Shown piece by piece: positions 51,101 to 61,996 of a DNA stretch of 64,000 nucleotides. The position numbers and the translations under genes are program-made. The notes beneath the pieces were generated by a model that had not been told where the DNA came from, made no database searches, and saw nothing but the letters and a program-made list of their open reading frames with translations. Source of the DNA: Acinetobacter brisouii CIP 110357 (GTDB lineage Bacteria > Pseudomonadota > Gammaproteobacteria > Pseudomonadales > Moraxellaceae). Positions within the stretch are counted from its first letter, which is position 1. Each line of letters starts with the position of its first letter. Location of the stretch: positions 1,020,800-1,084,799 of the forward strand of contig NZ_KI530762.1 in NCBI RefSeq assembly GCF_000488275.1. Direction: 5' to 3'.

Positions 51101-51302
51101 AATGACGACCTGTGCTGCGCTACTTGGTGCAGTGCCGTTGATGCTGGCATCGGGTTCAGGAGCAGAACTGCGTCAACCTCTTGGTTTAGTAATTGTCGGT
51201 GGTCTGATCTTTAGTCAATTCCTTACCTTGTTTACTACACCTGTGATTTATCTGGCGTTTGAAAAATTAACGCAACGGAAAAAATCAGGGGCAGCGTCAT
51301 GA
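48150..51302 (+). CDS. mdtB: RND efflux permease, MdtB-like
   Basis: 1050 aa. Starts [20 protein letters not shown]; the proton-relay Asp pair is in [20 protein letters not shown] (about residues 394-413), with the family motifs [14 protein letters not shown] and [16 protein letters not shown]. MdtB and MdtC form a heterotrimeric pump in E. coli. An odd Ser/Thr-only stretch lies at about residues 775-804 (AST-S7[11 protein letters not shown] type) in the periplasmic domain, where the second permease has none. The stop overlaps mdtC by 4 bp. Confidence 0.85.
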   Translation: MNPSRIFIERPIATMLMMIAVILSGLLAYRSLSISALPEVDYPVIQVTTQFPGAGPEVMTSGVTAPLERQLGQMAGLNQMYSTSSGGASVITLKFNLDTSLDVAEQEVQAAINTADSLLPSDLPNKPTYKKVNPADTPILTLAATSDTLPLTKVQDLINTRVALKLSQISGVGLVSLAGGQQQAVRIRANPAALASHGLTLADVNTVINAANVNGSKGGFDGPERSVTIDANDQLQTADEYSNLILKYENGQALYLHDVATIEQAPQDEYQQAWANGQPAIIINIQRQPGTNVVSIADTIKAKLPELQAGLPASVKISTLSDRTDTIRASISDVQFELILAIALVVMVSFLFLRTFATTLIPSLAVPLSIVGTFGVMYLSGFSINNLTLMALTIATGFVIDDAIVVVENIQRHIENGEKPLIAALKGSQEIGFTIISLTISLIAVLIPLLFMGDVIGRLFREFSITLAVSILVSMFVSLTLTPMLSAYLLKHIPEEKHNKLAQGFGRGFDKLLKVYEKCLLWVLDHQPLTLCVAILSLVVTAALYLWIPKGFFPAQDTGKIQGITLASQDVSYAEMVKRQQAMATELQKDPAVDSIASIVGVDATNNTSLNMGRLQISLKDFGERDKADVVIARLKERAAKIAGIRLYAIKSQDLNVDDQVTPSQYQLTLDTSIQSDLENWAPQFVEALKDRPEFKDVNSNLQNRAKVAYVQINRDEASRYGLTASDIDKALYNAFGQHLISTIYTQANQYRVVLEVPPEYKQDLSAFSHIYLKASTSSSSSSSTSTITTSSATSTTSSTASSTMVPLSNLISVTEKDGYLNYARRDQTPAATISFNLADGYSIEQARQAIDDVKQKIQMPDTVNLQYQGSLEAFSSSSQNTLWLILAAVITMYIVLGILYESWIHPITVLSTLPSAAIGALLALKLTGTEFSLIALIGIILLIGIVKKNAIMLIDFALDEKRQGKSAHDAIYQACLLRFRPILMTTCAALLGAVPLMLASGSGAELRQPLGLVIVGGLIFSQFLTLFTTPVIYLAFEKLTQRKKSGAAS

Positions 51303-54300
51303 ATTTGTCTAGAGTCTTTATTTTAAGACCGATTGCGACCATTTTGGTTAGTCTGGCACTGACCTTGCTGGGTATTTTGGCATTTCGTTTGTTGCCTGTA
51401 GCCCCATTGCCGCAAATAGATACGCCAACGATTATGGTGCAAGCCAGCCTAGCAGGAGCAAGCCCTGAAACCATGGCCGCGACTGTCGCTACTCCGCTTG
51501 AACGTGCCATGGGGCAGATTGCAGGAATTACGGAACTGACCTCGACTAGTGGTCAGGGTTCAACCAATGTCGTTGTGCAGTTCGACTTAAACCGTGATAT
51601 TGATGGCGCTGCGCGAGATGTGCAGGCGGCAATCAACGCAGCACGCAGCTTGTTGCCAAGCAGTATGAAAACTTTGCCGACGTATCGTAAGGCAAACCCT
51701 TCTGATGCACCGATTTTAATGTTGGCACTGACCTCAGATACGTTAAACCGTGGTCAGTTATATGACTTGGCTTCAAGTCAGTTACAGCAGAAAATTGCAC
51801 AGGTGCAGGGTGTTGGACAGGTATCAATTCGTGGTGGTGCTTTGCCTGCAGTGCGGATTAACCTAGATCCCAAACAGCTCACCAGTTATGGCATTAGTCT
51901 AGATACAGTACGTGCAGCAGTAGATAATGCCACTACAAACTCACCTCGTGGTTTAATTAGTGGGAGTCACTATACATGGTGGATTGATGCCAATGGGCAG
52001 CTCACCAAAGCCAAAGATTATCAAAATCTGATTGTGACCTATCGTAATGGTGCAGCTGTACGTTTGCACGATGTGGCATCGGTCACTGATTCAATTCAGG
52101 ATATTTATTCGGCAGGTTATTTTAACAACCAGCCATCGGTTTCGATTGCGGTGACGCGTCAGGCCGGTGCGAATATGCTGGAAACAATTGATGCGATTAA
52201 AGCACTCATTCCTGTACTGAATGAAATGTTGCCCAAAGGCACACAAATTACTTTAGCAATTGACCGTTCACTGAATATTCGTAGTGCCTTGCATGAAACG
52301 GAACGAACGTTGATTATTGCCATCTTATTGGTGATTTCAGTGGTATTTGTTTTCCTGCGCAAAGGTCATGCTTTGCTGATTCCCGCGATTACCTTGCCGA
52401 TTTCAATTGTCAGTACTTTTGCTGCCATGTACGTTTTGGGTTATAGCCTCGATGCACTGTCGATGATGGCGCTGATTGTCGCAACGGGCTTTGTAGTCGA
52501 TGATGCGATTGTGGTGCTGGAAAATATTAGTCGCCATATTGAAGACGGCATGAACCCGATGGAAGCTGCACTGAAAGGTAGCAAGGAAGTGGGATTTACC
52601 GTTTTGTCGATGACGGCATCACTAATTGCGGTGTTTATTCCATTACTGTTGATGGGTGGTGTACTCGGACGTTTGTTTCGTGAATTTGCCGTTACCTTGT
52701 CGGTGGCGTTGCTTATCTCCATGTTTGTCTCTTTAACGCTGACGCCGATGTTGTGTTCGCGTTTGTTAAAGAAAGAAACAGGCGAGGAAAAAGAAAACCG
52801 TGTCATGGCATGGATTGGCAAAGGTTTAGACAAATTACATGTGAGTTATGTCAGCAGCCTTGCGGTTGTTATGAAGCATAAGCGTCTGACCATGTTCATG
52901 TTATTGCTGACTGTGATTGGTAATGTCTATCTGTATAAAGCTGTGGAAAAAGGTTTATTTCCTGATCAGGATAACGGCATACTGATGGGGCAATTACGTG
53001 CCGATCAAGCCACCAGTTTTCAGTCGCTCGAACCGCGATTGAAAGCGATCAGTCGTATGCTGCAAAAAGACAAAGACATTCAGTATGTGATTGCTTCAAC
53101 GGGTGGTGGTGGTTTCGGCGCTCGTAATACGGCAAATTTCTTTATTCGTCTCAAAGATGAAGGTCAACGTACACAAACAGCGATGCAAATTGCCAATCGT
53201 ATCAGTATGAAAACTCGCAATATGGCAGGGGCATCGTTATTTTTAATGCCAGCTCAGGATTTGCGGGTTGGTGGGCGCAGTGCCAATGCCACTTATCAGT
53301 ACAGTTTACAAAGTGATAATTTGCAAACGTTGCGCGAGTGGAGTCCGAAAGCTTATGCGACCTTGAAACAGTTACCTGAACTGACCAGTGTCGATAGTGA
53401 TGCACAGTCAGGCGGTTTAAACGTCAAAGTCGTGATTGATCGCGCCGTAGCGCAGCGTTATGGTTTAAATGTCAATGAAATTGATACCTTTTTAAATAAC
53501 GCATTTAGTCAGCGTCAAATTGCAACTCAATATCAAATGTTGAACCAGTATTACAGTATTATTGGTTTAAATAACAATTACATTCAAAATCCTGAAGTCT
53601 TAAAGCAATTGTATGTACTGACCAGTAATAATCAGTCGATTCCGATTTCAGCTTTTGCGCATCTGGAATATACCACTGCACCATTATCGGTTGCCCATCA
53701 AAATCAGATGGCAACGACCACAATTGCCTTTAACTTGGCAAATGGGGTGTCTTTACAGCAAGCCAAAGCCGCGATTGAACAAGCGATGGTGAAAATCGGG
53801 ATGCCAGATTCTGTGCATGGCAGTATGGCAGGTACGGCACAGGTGTTTGAAACATTAGTAAAACAAATGCCGTGGCTGATTTTTGCAGCATTGGCTACCA
53901 TTTATATTTTGCTGGGTATGCTGTATGAAAGCTGGATTCATCCTGTGACGATCTTATCGGCCTTGCCATCGGCGGGAGTCGGTGCGCTGGTTCTGATGAT
54001 GTTAACAGGCACGCAGCTCACAGTGATTGCGTTGATCGGGATTTTGCTGCTGATCGGGATCGTGAAGAAAAACGCAATTTTGATGATTGATTTTGCTTTA
54101 ACCGCAGAAAAACAGCAGCAGCTTTCGCCCGAGCAAGCCATTATCAAAGCCTGTGATAAGCGTTTCCGTCCTATCTTGATGACTACGCTGGCTGCATTTT
54201 TTGGTGCATTGCCGCTGATTTTGCAGACAGGTTCAAATTCATCACTGCATCGCCCATTGGGAATTGCGATTTGTGGTGGTTTGGTATTTAGCCAGTTATT

Positions 54301-54415
54301 AACCTTGTATACAACGCCTGTGGTGTATGTGTATTTAGATCGTTTTGGTTCATGGGTGAAATCGTTCTGGAAACGTCCGAATTCATCGCAAGTGCCCCTG
54401 AATGATGAGCATTGA
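51299..54415 (+). CDS. mdtC: RND efflux permease, MdtC-like
   Basis: 1038 aa. Starts [20 protein letters not shown]; Asp pair in [34 protein letters not shown], and [20 protein letters not shown]. It is more like MdtC, beginning [20 protein letters not shown] with the [14 protein letters not shown] segment. The family uses the proton gradient to expel amphiphilic compounds such as bile salts and novobiocin in enterics; substrates here are unknown. Confidence 0.85.
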   Translation: MNLSRVFILRPIATILVSLALTLLGILAFRLLPVAPLPQIDTPTIMVQASLAGASPETMAATVATPLERAMGQIAGITELTSTSGQGSTNVVVQFDLNRDIDGAARDVQAAINAARSLLPSSMKTLPTYRKANPSDAPILMLALTSDTLNRGQLYDLASSQLQQKIAQVQGVGQVSIRGGALPAVRINLDPKQLTSYGISLDTVRAAVDNATTNSPRGLISGSHYTWWIDANGQLTKAKDYQNLIVTYRNGAAVRLHDVASVTDSIQDIYSAGYFNNQPSVSIAVTRQAGANMLETIDAIKALIPVLNEMLPKGTQITLAIDRSLNIRSALHETERTLIIAILLVISVVFVFLRKGHALLIPAITLPISIVSTFAAMYVLGYSLDALSMMALIVATGFVVDDAIVVLENISRHIEDGMNPMEAALKGSKEVGFTVLSMTASLIAVFIPLLLMGGVLGRLFREFAVTLSVALLISMFVSLTLTPMLCSRLLKKETGEEKENRVMAWIGKGLDKLHVSYVSSLAVVMKHKRLTMFMLLLTVIGNVYLYKAVEKGLFPDQDNGILMGQLRADQATSFQSLEPRLKAISRMLQKDKDIQYVIASTGGGGFGARNTANFFIRLKDEGQRTQTAMQIANRISMKTRNMAGASLFLMPAQDLRVGGRSANATYQYSLQSDNLQTLREWSPKAYATLKQLPELTSVDSDAQSGGLNVKVVIDRAVAQRYGLNVNEIDTFLNNAFSQRQIATQYQMLNQYYSIIGLNNNYIQNPEVLKQLYVLTSNNQSIPISAFAHLEYTTAPLSVAHQNQMATTTIAFNLANGVSLQQAKAAIEQAMVKIGMPDSVHGSMAGTAQVFETLVKQMPWLIFAALATIYILLGMLYESWIHPVTILSALPSAGVGALVLMMLTGTQLTVIALIGILLLIGIVKKNAILMIDFALTAEKQQQLSPEQAIIKACDKRFRPILMTTLAAFFGALPLILQTGSNSSLHRPLGIAICGGLVFSQLLTLYTTPVVYVYLDRFGSWVKSFWKRPNSSQVPLNDEH

Positions 54416-54416
54416 T

Positions 54417-55817
54417 ATGTTAAAAAATAAATTATGCCTCGCTTTATGTTGTGCGTTGCCGATTTTCTCAGGTTGTACCGTAGGCCCAAATTATACCAAG
54501 CCTGAGATTTCAATGCCTGTGACTTATAAGGAAGTGCAAGGCTGGAAAGTCGCTCAGCCACAAGATCAGCAAACTCGTGGCGCGTGGTGGGAAATTTACC
54601 AAGATGCAACTTTAAATCGCTTACAGCAGCAAGTGGTACTGTCAAACCAGAATATTGCCCAGTACGTTGCCAAGTATGAACAGGCTGCGGCATTGGTATC
54701 ACAGGCGAAAGCCGATCAGTATCCGAGTATAGGCGCGACAGGCGGTGCTACGCGTAGCGAACAAAGTCAGGCGAAGCCGAGTAACAGTTATAGTGCCAAG
54801 GCGAGTTTGAGCTGGGAGCTGGATGTCTGGGGTAAACTGAAACGCACCGTACGTGAAAATCAAGCCTCGGCACAAGCTAGTGCAGCAGACCTTGCCAATG
54901 CTACTTTAAGCGCACAAACCACGTTAGCGAAGGATTATTTTGCGCTGCGGGTTCTGGACAAACGTATTGCCCTGTATGACAAAACGATTGACACCTATAC
55001 GCGTTATCGTAAGGTTTTGGCGGCCAAATATAAAGAAGGCGTGATTGCCAAGTCCGATCTGACTCAGGCTGAGCAGTCGCTGTATAGTGCCAAGTCAGCA
55101 CGTGAAGATTTGGTTTGGCAACGTGCCCAGTATGAACATGCCATTGCCATCCTCATCGGGAAAATGCCTGCCGAATTTGATCTTCCAGTCAGTCAGGCGG
55201 CATTGCCTAAACCTCCAAGCATACCACTGACTTTACCCAGTCGCTTACTTGAACGCCGTCCCGATATTGCATCTGCTGAGCGTAGTGTAGCTGCGGCAAA
55301 TGAAGCTATTGGTATAGCGATTACGGGATATTTTCCTGACATTACGCTATCAGGTTCAAGCGGCTATTCAGCAAGTAGTTTATCCAATTTGATCAGCGCG
55401 CAAAACTTGCTCTGGTCATTGGGTGCTTCTGCAACACAAACGGTATTTGATTTTGGCGCAAACAAAGCCAAAGTGAAACAAGCACGAGCTGCTTATGATG
55501 CGTCAGTGGCGAACTATAAGCAGACGGTGCTTGAAGCCATGCAGAATATTGAAGACTATTTGGCAGAAGGCACAAGTCTAAGCAAAGAAGTGCAACATAC
55601 TAGCCAGTCTTTGGCAGCGGCAACTGAAACCGCGCGGATTATACGTAACCAGTACAATGCAGGCGTGATTGACTATACCAATGTTGCGTCAACTGAAGCC
55701 ACACGTTTATCAAGCGAACAAAGCTTGTTACAGCTCCAGTCGACCCAATTGCAAAACAGCGTGGCACTCATTACTGCGCTGGGTGGAGGTTGGCAAAGTT
55801 CTGATCTGCCAAAATAG
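54417..55817 (+). CDS. Outer membrane efflux lipoprotein, NodT family
   Basis: 466 aa from ATG 54417, one base after the mdtC stop (an in-frame ATG at 54402 would overlap it). Signal peptide ends in IFSGC, so the mature protein is lipidated. GPNYTKPEISMPVTY, WWEIYQDATLNRLQQQVV and ERRPDIASAERSVAAANEAI are the standard OMF motifs. It supplies the channel for the MdtABC-like pump; E. coli mdtABC lacks its own and uses TolC. A shared terminator follows. Confidence 0.85.
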   Translation: MLKNKLCLALCCALPIFSGCTVGPNYTKPEISMPVTYKEVQGWKVAQPQDQQTRGAWWEIYQDATLNRLQQQVVLSNQNIAQYVAKYEQAAALVSQAKADQYPSIGATGGATRSEQSQAKPSNSYSAKASLSWELDVWGKLKRTVRENQASAQASAADLANATLSAQTTLAKDYFALRVLDKRIALYDKTIDTYTRYRKVLAAKYKEGVIAKSDLTQAEQSLYSAKSAREDLVWQRAQYEHAIAILIGKMPAEFDLPVSQAALPKPPSIPLTLPSRLLERRPDIASAERSVAAANEAIGIAITGYFPDITLSGSSGYSASSLSNLISAQNLLWSLGASATQTVFDFGANKAKVKQARAAYDASVANYKQTVLEAMQNIEDYLAEGTSLSKEVQHTSQSLAAATETARIIRNQYNAGVIDYTNVASTEATRLSSEQSLLQLQSTQLQNSVALITALGGGWQSSDLPK

Positions 55818-55830
55818 TTTTGATTTATAA

Positions 55831-55859
55831 AAAGGCCTTGTTGAACAAGGTCTTTTTTT
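55831..55859. terminator. Terminator between convergent efflux genes
   Basis: CCTTGTT and AACAAGG arms extended by AAAGG/TCTTT pairing, followed by T7. It serves the rightward operon and possibly the leftward gene. Confidence 0.7.
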
Positions 55860-55868
55860 ATATCTCTT

Positions 55869-57068
55869 TTAAGCAATGTGATGAGATTTCATCGGTTGAA
55901 TTTGCCGAACCAGTATGCCGCCAATCACACTATATAAGATCATCACGATGCTGACCGAAACTTCGAGTTTTAGTGGTAGAAGATACAAAATTGCACCTGA
56001 AACCAGTCCAAAGGCAAATTGTAATGCACCGAGCAGGGCACTGGCCTGACCAGCGCGCTGTCCTTGTTTGGACAAAGCCAGAACAGTTGCATTGGGGCCA
56101 ATAAAACCGACACATGCCACAATCATGAACAGACCCAGCATCACACTCCAAAGAGCAATATGTTGGCTAAACACAAAAGCGCTTAGAACAATTGCACCTA
56201 AAAATTGTATGCTTGAGCCTAACTTTAACAGCTCGAGTGAATCATAGCGTTTGATTAGAAAGCGATTAAGGTTGGAAACTGCAATAATCCCGCAGGCATT
56301 CACCCCAAATAACAGGGCAAATATACCTGAGCTGACGCCTAAATGATCAATCAAGATTTCTGAAGCGCTGTTGATATAGGTAAACAGCATGCCCATTAAA
56401 ATCCCACTGGCGACAGCAGGCACAATAAAGCTGCGGTCTTGGCATAAGTAGATATAACTTTTCAGTGCAGAACCAACCGTATGTTTTTGGCGACGTTCAG
56501 GGGGGAGGGTTTCAGGAAATCTAAAATATGACACGGTCATACTGATGAGGCCCAAAACCAACAGCACTACAAAAATAGAGCGCCAGTTAAACGCCCACAG
56601 CATTAGGCTACCGATAAGCGGGGCAACAATTGGTGCAACCCCTTGAACAATCATCAATAGTGAAAAGGCATGTGCAGCATCTGTACCATTAAGTCGGTCA
56701 CGAATTGCAGAGCGAGCCACGACTACACCAACACAGCCACCTAGCGCTTGGGCAATACGTGCAATCAGCAAGACTTCAAGGTGCATGGCAAACACGCACA
56801 CTGCACTTGCCAAAACATAGAGCGTCAAACCAAAAAATAATGGTTTACGCCGCCCAAAATGATCGCTCACAGGGCCGTAAACGAGCTGTCCCAATGCCAG
56901 ACCAATAAAGTAAGCGGGTAAACTATTGGCAATTTGTGCAGTGCTCACCGATAAATCTTTTGCCATGGTGGGGAGTGCAGACAGATACATATCAATAGAG
57001 AATGGCCCCAATGCCGTGAGTACGGCAAGCACTGCGATCCACAACAGAGAAAATGGCTTTTGTTGCAT
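55869..57068 (-). CDS. MFS drug transporter, Bcr/CflA family
   Basis: 399 aa from ATG 57068. Twelve transmembrane segments; Bcr/CflA signature GPFSIDMYLSALPTMAKDL, motif A GPVSDHFGRRKPLF, and RIAQALGGCVGVVVARSAIR. Members export chloramphenicol, bicyclomycin and similar compounds with proton antiport. It is convergent with the RND operon and runs in the same direction as the PadR-SIP gene, about 115 bases downstream of it, so co-transcription is possible. Confidence 0.8.
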   Translation of the reverse strand: MQQKPFSLLWIAVLAVLTALGPFSIDMYLSALPTMAKDLSVSTAQIANSLPAYFIGLALGQLVYGPVSDHFGRRKPLFFGLTLYVLASAVCVFAMHLEVLLIARIAQALGGCVGVVVARSAIRDRLNGTDAAHAFSLLMIVQGVAPIVAPLIGSLMLWAFNWRSIFVVLLVLGLISMTVSYFRFPETLPPERRQKHTVGSALKSYIYLCQDRSFIVPAVASGILMGMLFTYINSASEILIDHLGVSSGIFALLFGVNACGIIAVSNLNRFLIKRYDSLELLKLGSSIQFLGAIVLSAFVFSQHIALWSVMLGLFMIVACVGFIGPNATVLALSKQGQRAGQASALLGALQFAFGLVSGAILYLLPLKLEVSVSIVMILYSVIGGILVRQIQPMKSHHIA

Positions 57069-57182
57069 GAGAAATACCAAAATAAAAGGTGATTGTGGCG
57101 CTACTGATGTTGGATTCGTTCATCACCTATCAGCAACTCAGTGTTTTGAGAGTCTAGAGTCTGAAAATAACGATCAAAAAAT

Positions 57183-58490
57183 TTATTCGTCATCAATGAC
57201 TGTATGCGCGCTCGATGTACCGCGTTGCCAGTAACCTGCCGCTTTAATCGCATGCTTTGCCACCTGATACTGTTCTACCAGTATTTTACGCAACTGGCGT
57301 GCGACCTGAGTTTCTGCAGCCAGCCAGATAAAATAATTCTGCTGTGGCAAAGACAGGTTTTGTAATGCTTGCTGAAATAAAGTCACCTGACCACTGGCTT
57401 GACCTTCACGGTGTAACCAAGTGACCTGAACTTTAGCCGCCGAATCCAGAACAATTTCATCGGCTGGCGAATTCACTTCGATAATTACTGTTGCCTGAGC
57501 CGATGCAGGAAGTTCCTCTAAACGCCGTGCAATTGCAGGTAAGGCAGTGTCATCACCCATTAAGACATAATGTTGATATACCATTGGAATGACCATTGAA
57601 CTGCGAGGACCACCGATGGCAATTTGATCACCAATATTTGCATGCTGTGCCCATTTGGTTGCAGGCCCCGCATCATGAATTACAAAATCAATCGCCAGTG
57701 TTTTTGCGTCAAGATCAAACAGGCGAGGGGTGTAGTCACGTGTAATCGGTTTAATGTCATCGGCAAATTTTAAGCCTTGTTCAGTCATTTCAGGTTTGAG
57801 CAAATGTCCTGTTGCCGCATCTGGGAAGAACAGTTTGACATGGTCATCAAAACTCTCGCTTTTAAAGTCGGCGAGATCTTCACCTTGAAATACAATACGA
57901 ATCAGGCTTGGGCTAATATTGAAAATATCTTGAACTGTCACAATACGAAATTTGAGGTGATGGCGCACACGGTAAGGTTTTTTATCGAGCGTTGCTGTAC
58001 TGGTTTTCACTCTTGTATCCTGTTTTAGTTGTTGTAATGTCGTTGCAGCGGTTTTGAGTGCATTTACAAAAATCTCTGCTTCTTCGGCGTTCAGTGGGCG
58101 ACCTGCCAATACTTCACGCACCTCTTTTTTTAATATATGTAAAGTATCGATAACCAATTTCGGTTGTTGTGCACGAATGTTGATTCGGTTCAAGATTTCC
58201 TGAATATGCTCTTTATACGCATCGATCACCTGATGACCAAGTTCAGTCATCTGATAACTTTGTTTACGTGCATCTTCTGCGCAGACTTGCATGCGGATTA
58301 GTTGTTTTTCCTGTAATTCAGTCAGTAAGGGGTAGATCATACCTGCACTTGGGCTGTAGTCGCCGTTGGTCATTTCTTGGATGGCTTTGATCAGTTCATA
58401 GCCATGTCTAGGTTTTTGGGCAATCAGATGTAAAACCACCCAACGTAAACCGCCATGCCCAAAACCTTTGTGATTGGATTTACCACGCAT
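57183..58490 (-). CDS. PadR-type regulator fused to siderophore-interacting reductase (YqjI-YqjH-like fusion)
   Basis: 435 aa from ATG 58490; a TTG at 58532 would add 14 residues. The N-terminal 170 residues are a PadR winged helix: GFGHGGLRWVVLHLIAQKPR, HGYELIKAIQEMTNGDYSPS and GMIYPLLTELQEKQLI, very like E. coli YqjI. From about residue 175 comes a siderophore-interacting FAD/NAD(P)H domain: SLIRIVFQGEDLADF, HVKLFFPDA, RDYTPRLFD (flavin-binding R.YT), and GDDTALPAIARRLEELP. In enterics these are two neighbouring genes, repressor and ferric reductase. Here sensing and reduction are on one chain. Confidence 0.85.
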   Translation of the reverse strand: MRGKSNHKGFGHGGLRWVVLHLIAQKPRHGYELIKAIQEMTNGDYSPSAGMIYPLLTELQEKQLIRMQVCAEDARKQSYQMTELGHQVIDAYKEHIQEILNRINIRAQQPKLVIDTLHILKKEVREVLAGRPLNAEEAEIFVNALKTAATTLQQLKQDTRVKTSTATLDKKPYRVRHHLKFRIVTVQDIFNISPSLIRIVFQGEDLADFKSESFDDHVKLFFPDAATGHLLKPEMTEQGLKFADDIKPITRDYTPRLFDLDAKTLAIDFVIHDAGPATKWAQHANIGDQIAIGGPRSSMVIPMVYQHYVLMGDDTALPAIARRLEELPASAQATVIIEVNSPADEIVLDSAAKVQVTWLHREGQASGQVTLFQQALQNLSLPQQNYFIWLAAETQVARQLRKILVEQYQVAKHAIKAAGYWQRGTSSAHTVIDDE

Positions 58491-58511
58491 AGGAAAATTA
58501 GAAATAAAAAA

Positions 58512-58548
58512 AGATATATCTATTTTACACAATAAAAAAGATATATCT
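58512..58548. promoter_or_regulatory. Two identical palindromic boxes upstream of the PadR-SIP gene
   Basis: AGATATATCT at 58512-58521 and 58539-58548, each within a repeated AAAAAGATATATCTATTTTA. Spacing is 27 bp. The boxes lie 20-60 bases before the ATG, a fitting place for autoregulation by the PadR domain. Confidence 0.6.
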
Positions 58549-58555
58549 ATTTTAT

Positions 58556-58963
58556 TTTTTGAATCTGAACACGAGTCTGGCTTTATAAAGGTGACAAGAT
58601 CTAGCCAAATATGTTGCTAAATCTTTTGAAGGAGCTGAGCTGTCAAATTGCTCATGTGCAATAAAACTAACAACTAAAATGCACAGAAAAATTCAAAAAT
58701 ACGGAGTATGTTATTTACTACTGAACTTTGTAGATCTATTGATTTCTAATGCTTGTGGAGAAATTAATCTTTTGAGGAAAGAAATACCGGATGATATCAG
58801 AGCGAAATGAATAGGCTCTCATTTCACGGGTAGTAGATGGCTTGAGCTGTCGGCTATAAGCAATTTCTGATTATCTTTCTAAATGAGAATGTAAATCCAT
58901 ATTATTTACACAGATATTCGGTATAATTTATTTCAATTTTAATGAACCTATTCAATAAATAAT
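58556..58963. other. Intergenic region before the PepSY reductase
   Basis: No gene seen. A TATAAT box is at 58922-58927, and AAATGAGAATGTAAATCC (58881-58898) is a partial match to a Fur box. Iron control would suit both flanking genes but the match is weak. Confidence 0.35.
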
Positions 58964-61564
58964 ATGCTGAAAAAAACACTGTTCCAGATTCACTGGTTTT
59001 TTGGTATCACCGCAGGTCTGATTTTGTCACTCATGGGTGTCAGTGGTGCTATTTTTTCCTATCAGCCACAAATAACCAAGCTGATTAATCCAGAAAGTTA
59101 TTCTGTGATAGAACAGCCACACGCCAAACTGACACCTGCTGAATTATTTTCTCATTTTAAACAGCAGCAACCTAAGATAGAGATCAACAGTATCAGTGTG
59201 ACCAAGTCACCGACAGAATCTTCGGTGGTCAATATCCAAAAACAAGGTGAGCGTCGTGGTTATGACATGATGGTGAACCCATATACGGCTGAGGTTCTTC
59301 CCGAAATTAAGGGGCAGGCATTTTTCCGTTTTATTGAGCAGTTTCACCGTACTTTGACTGCTGGTGAATTTGGTAAGCAGTTGACGGGTGCCTGTACTCT
59401 GATTTTAATCTTCTTTGTGCTCAGTGGTTTGTATTTAAGATTTCCCAAAAAGCATTCTTTTAAACAGTGGTTTGCCATTAAGCCGCACCTGAAAGGACGT
59501 AATTTTTTGTGGGATTTGCATGCGGTGGTTGGTACATGGGTCATGGTGTTTTATCTGACGTTTGCATGTACAGGGCTGTTCTGGTCGTATGACTGGTGGC
59601 GTGCAGGTATGTTTAAAGTCATGGGTGTGGAAAATACCCGTGCGGGAGGAAAGGAGAAGCCTGAAGGGCGTCCAGCAAAAGGTATGCAGCAACGAGGTCC
59701 AGACGCTCAGCGACCACAACGTGTACCAGAAGCTGAACAGCAAGGTTCTACATTGTCCAATGTATTGGTTCAGCAACAATTAAATCAAGCATGGGCAGGT
59801 TTTAATACTCAGATTGCCCGCGATTATTCGAGTGTCACTTTGACTGTGCCGCAGCAGGCAGATGGGCGAGTAAAAATTTCATTTGTTGATGCGATTCCAC
59901 AAAATGAACGCGCACGTAACAGCGCCGTATTTAATCTCAAAAACAATCAACTGGAAAAAGTTGATTTGTATGCCAATAAAAAGCTCAATGAGAAAATCAT
60001 GTCAAGCATGTTGCCTGTGCATCGTGGCAGTTTCTTTGGCCCTGTATATCAATTTTTTGCCATGCTGGCAGCACTGACAATGCCATTATTCTTTGTTACA
60101 GGCTGGATGTTGTACCTAAAACGTCGCAAGCAAAAACGTCTGACTCAGGCGGCACGTGGTGATTTAGGATCAGAACATGCAGTCTTGACTGAGCAGGCGT
60201 GGCTGATTAGCTATGCAACCCAAACGGGCACGGCTGAGCAATTGGCTTTGGCAACAGCCAAGTCTTTGCAACAGGCAGGTTATGCAGTTGTGGTCAAATC
60301 TGTACAGCAGTTAACAGCTCAAGATTTGCAACAAGCCCAGCAGGCACTGTTTATTGTCAGTACTTATGGTACAGGTTCAGCACCTGATCTGGCGGTTGGT
60401 TTCAGTAAGCAATTGATGAAGCATCGTGCAGATTTGGCTCAGTTAAATTATGCGGTGCTGGCTTTGGGTTCCAAAGAGTACCCTGAAAGTTTCTGCCAGT
60501 TTGGTCATGCCGTGGATACATGGTTGGCTCGACAAGGTGCGAATCCACTATTTGAGTTGATAGAAGTCAATAATGCCAATCCAAAAGAGATTCAGCAGTG
60601 GTATGAGGCTTTAGCAGAAGTTACGGCAAGTGATGTTCAGCAAGTTGAAATTAAAAAGCAATTTGAAACATGGACACTGAGCAAACGTGAATTATTGAAC
60701 CCAAACAGTCTAGGTGCGCCCGCCTTTCATCTGGAATTGCAAACTACAGCCGATGTGACATGGCAGGCGGGGGATATCGCTGAAACCCAGCCACAAAACA
60801 GCGTTGAACGTATTCAGGAATTTTTACAGCAGCAATCTATTTCAGCAGAAACCCTGACCAGTCAAGGTAAGACGATTTTTGAAGTGTTACGTAGCAAAGA
60901 TTTAACCCAGCCGATTTGTGCTTATGCCACGCTGGATGAATTGCTCGAACAATTACCTGAATTGCCGCGGCGCGAGTATTCAATCGCCAGTATTCCTGCA
61001 CAACAGTGTCTACAGTTGGTGGTACGCCAGCAGTCAGATGCTCAGGGACGACTCGGTTTAGGTTCAGGCTGGCTGACTCAGCATAGCGTGATCGGTCAAG
61101 AGATGGCGATTGCGATTCGCAGTAATCCATCATTCCATCTGATTGAAGATGATCGACCTATTATCTGTATTGGTAATGGGACAGGTATTGCAGGTTTATT
61201 AAGTTTATTGAAACAGCGCATCCAGCAAAATCGTGGTCGTAACTGGCTGATTTTTGGTGAACGTCAGCATGAGCATGATTATTTCTATCAAAACCAACTG
61301 GAAGCTTGGCAAGCCGAAGGTATGCTGCAACATTTAGATTTAGCATTTTCGCGTGATCAGGCTGAAAAACAATATGTTCATCACCGTTTACGTGAACAAG
61401 CTGAGGTATTAAAAAACTGGATTGCTGACGGTGCGGTACTGTATGTTTGTGGCAGTATTCAGGGGATGGCAACAGATGTTGATCATGCTTTAGAAGATAT
61501 TTTAGGTACAGAACTATTGCAGCAGTTACGTGATGCCGGGCGTTACCGCCGTGATGTTTACTAA
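58964..61564 (+). CDS. PepSY-domain membrane protein fused to CysJ-like flavoreductase
   Basis: 866 aa. N-terminal PepSY_TM part (about residues 1-390): four membrane segments, starting KKTLFQIHWFFGITAGLILS, with His residues placed for haem (FIEQFHRTLTAGEFGK, LHAVVGTWVMVFYLTFACTG, LPVHRGSFFGPVYQFF). Then a flavodoxin domain (about 405-550: YATQTGTAEQLALATAKSLQ) and an FAD/NADPH reductase domain (PRREYSIASIP, GNGTGIAGLLSLL, FGERQHEHDYFY). Such fusions are thought to pass electrons across the inner membrane to ferric siderophores. It is next to a siderophore reductase gene, which supports a role in iron uptake. Confidence 0.8.
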   Translation: MLKKTLFQIHWFFGITAGLILSLMGVSGAIFSYQPQITKLINPESYSVIEQPHAKLTPAELFSHFKQQQPKIEINSISVTKSPTESSVVNIQKQGERRGYDMMVNPYTAEVLPEIKGQAFFRFIEQFHRTLTAGEFGKQLTGACTLILIFFVLSGLYLRFPKKHSFKQWFAIKPHLKGRNFLWDLHAVVGTWVMVFYLTFACTGLFWSYDWWRAGMFKVMGVENTRAGGKEKPEGRPAKGMQQRGPDAQRPQRVPEAEQQGSTLSNVLVQQQLNQAWAGFNTQIARDYSSVTLTVPQQADGRVKISFVDAIPQNERARNSAVFNLKNNQLEKVDLYANKKLNEKIMSSMLPVHRGSFFGPVYQFFAMLAALTMPLFFVTGWMLYLKRRKQKRLTQAARGDLGSEHAVLTEQAWLISYATQTGTAEQLALATAKSLQQAGYAVVVKSVQQLTAQDLQQAQQALFIVSTYGTGSAPDLAVGFSKQLMKHRADLAQLNYAVLALGSKEYPESFCQFGHAVDTWLARQGANPLFELIEVNNANPKEIQQWYEALAEVTASDVQQVEIKKQFETWTLSKRELLNPNSLGAPAFHLELQTTADVTWQAGDIAETQPQNSVERIQEFLQQQSISAETLTSQGKTIFEVLRSKDLTQPICAYATLDELLEQLPELPRREYSIASIPAQQCLQLVVRQQSDAQGRLGLGSGWLTQHSVIGQEMAIAIRSNPSFHLIEDDRPIICIGNGTGIAGLLSLLKQRIQQNRGRNWLIFGERQHEHDYFYQNQLEAWQAEGMLQHLDLAFSRDQAEKQYVHHRLREQAEVLKNWIADGAVLYVCGSIQGMATDVDHALEDILGTELLQQLRDAGRYRRDVY

Positions 61565-61996
61565 GATTTAAAATGTGAATTGCCAGAAAGCTTATGTTTT
61601 CTGGCGATCTCATTTAACTCAATAACAGATAGATACATCGACTCGTCGTTATTGATCGTCTTTATTTTAAATTCATGTTTTTGCGTTGCTCACTTTTCTT
61701 CAGATAAATCATTTATTTCATATCATTGCTGCTTTTGATGAGCAGCGTGCTTAGACGTCAATAAAGTAGTGCTAAAAACTGTATTTATTCATTATTTTAA
61801 AATGGTTTATTTTCGGAACGCGCATTCTAGCGAAAAAGAACAGGGCATCCAAGCTGAGGTTTTAGACATTTGTTGAGATTATTTCGCTTTACGGTGTGGT
61901 CGGGAGTGAGTTTTTGCTAAAATGCGCCACTTACATTGGTTAGTAAGCCAAACTTTTACGCATTTTAATTTTGAAATTTTAAAGGCATGAATTGAT
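61565..61996. other. Intergenic region before mutS
   Basis: No gene seen. GCCAGAAA and TTTTCTGGC (about 61580-61604) form a hairpin behind the reductase gene with only a weak T run. TAAAAT at 61918-61923 is a possible -10 box for mutS. Confidence 0.4.

Noticed and set aside
53938-54702. 254-aa minus-strand ORF
   Set aside because: Antisense to the end of mdtC and start of the outer membrane factor gene; no ribosome site or domain.
60837-61613. Minus-strand ORFs opposite the reductase C-terminus
   Set aside because: Antisense to clear FAD/NADPH-binding motifs of the plus-strand gene.
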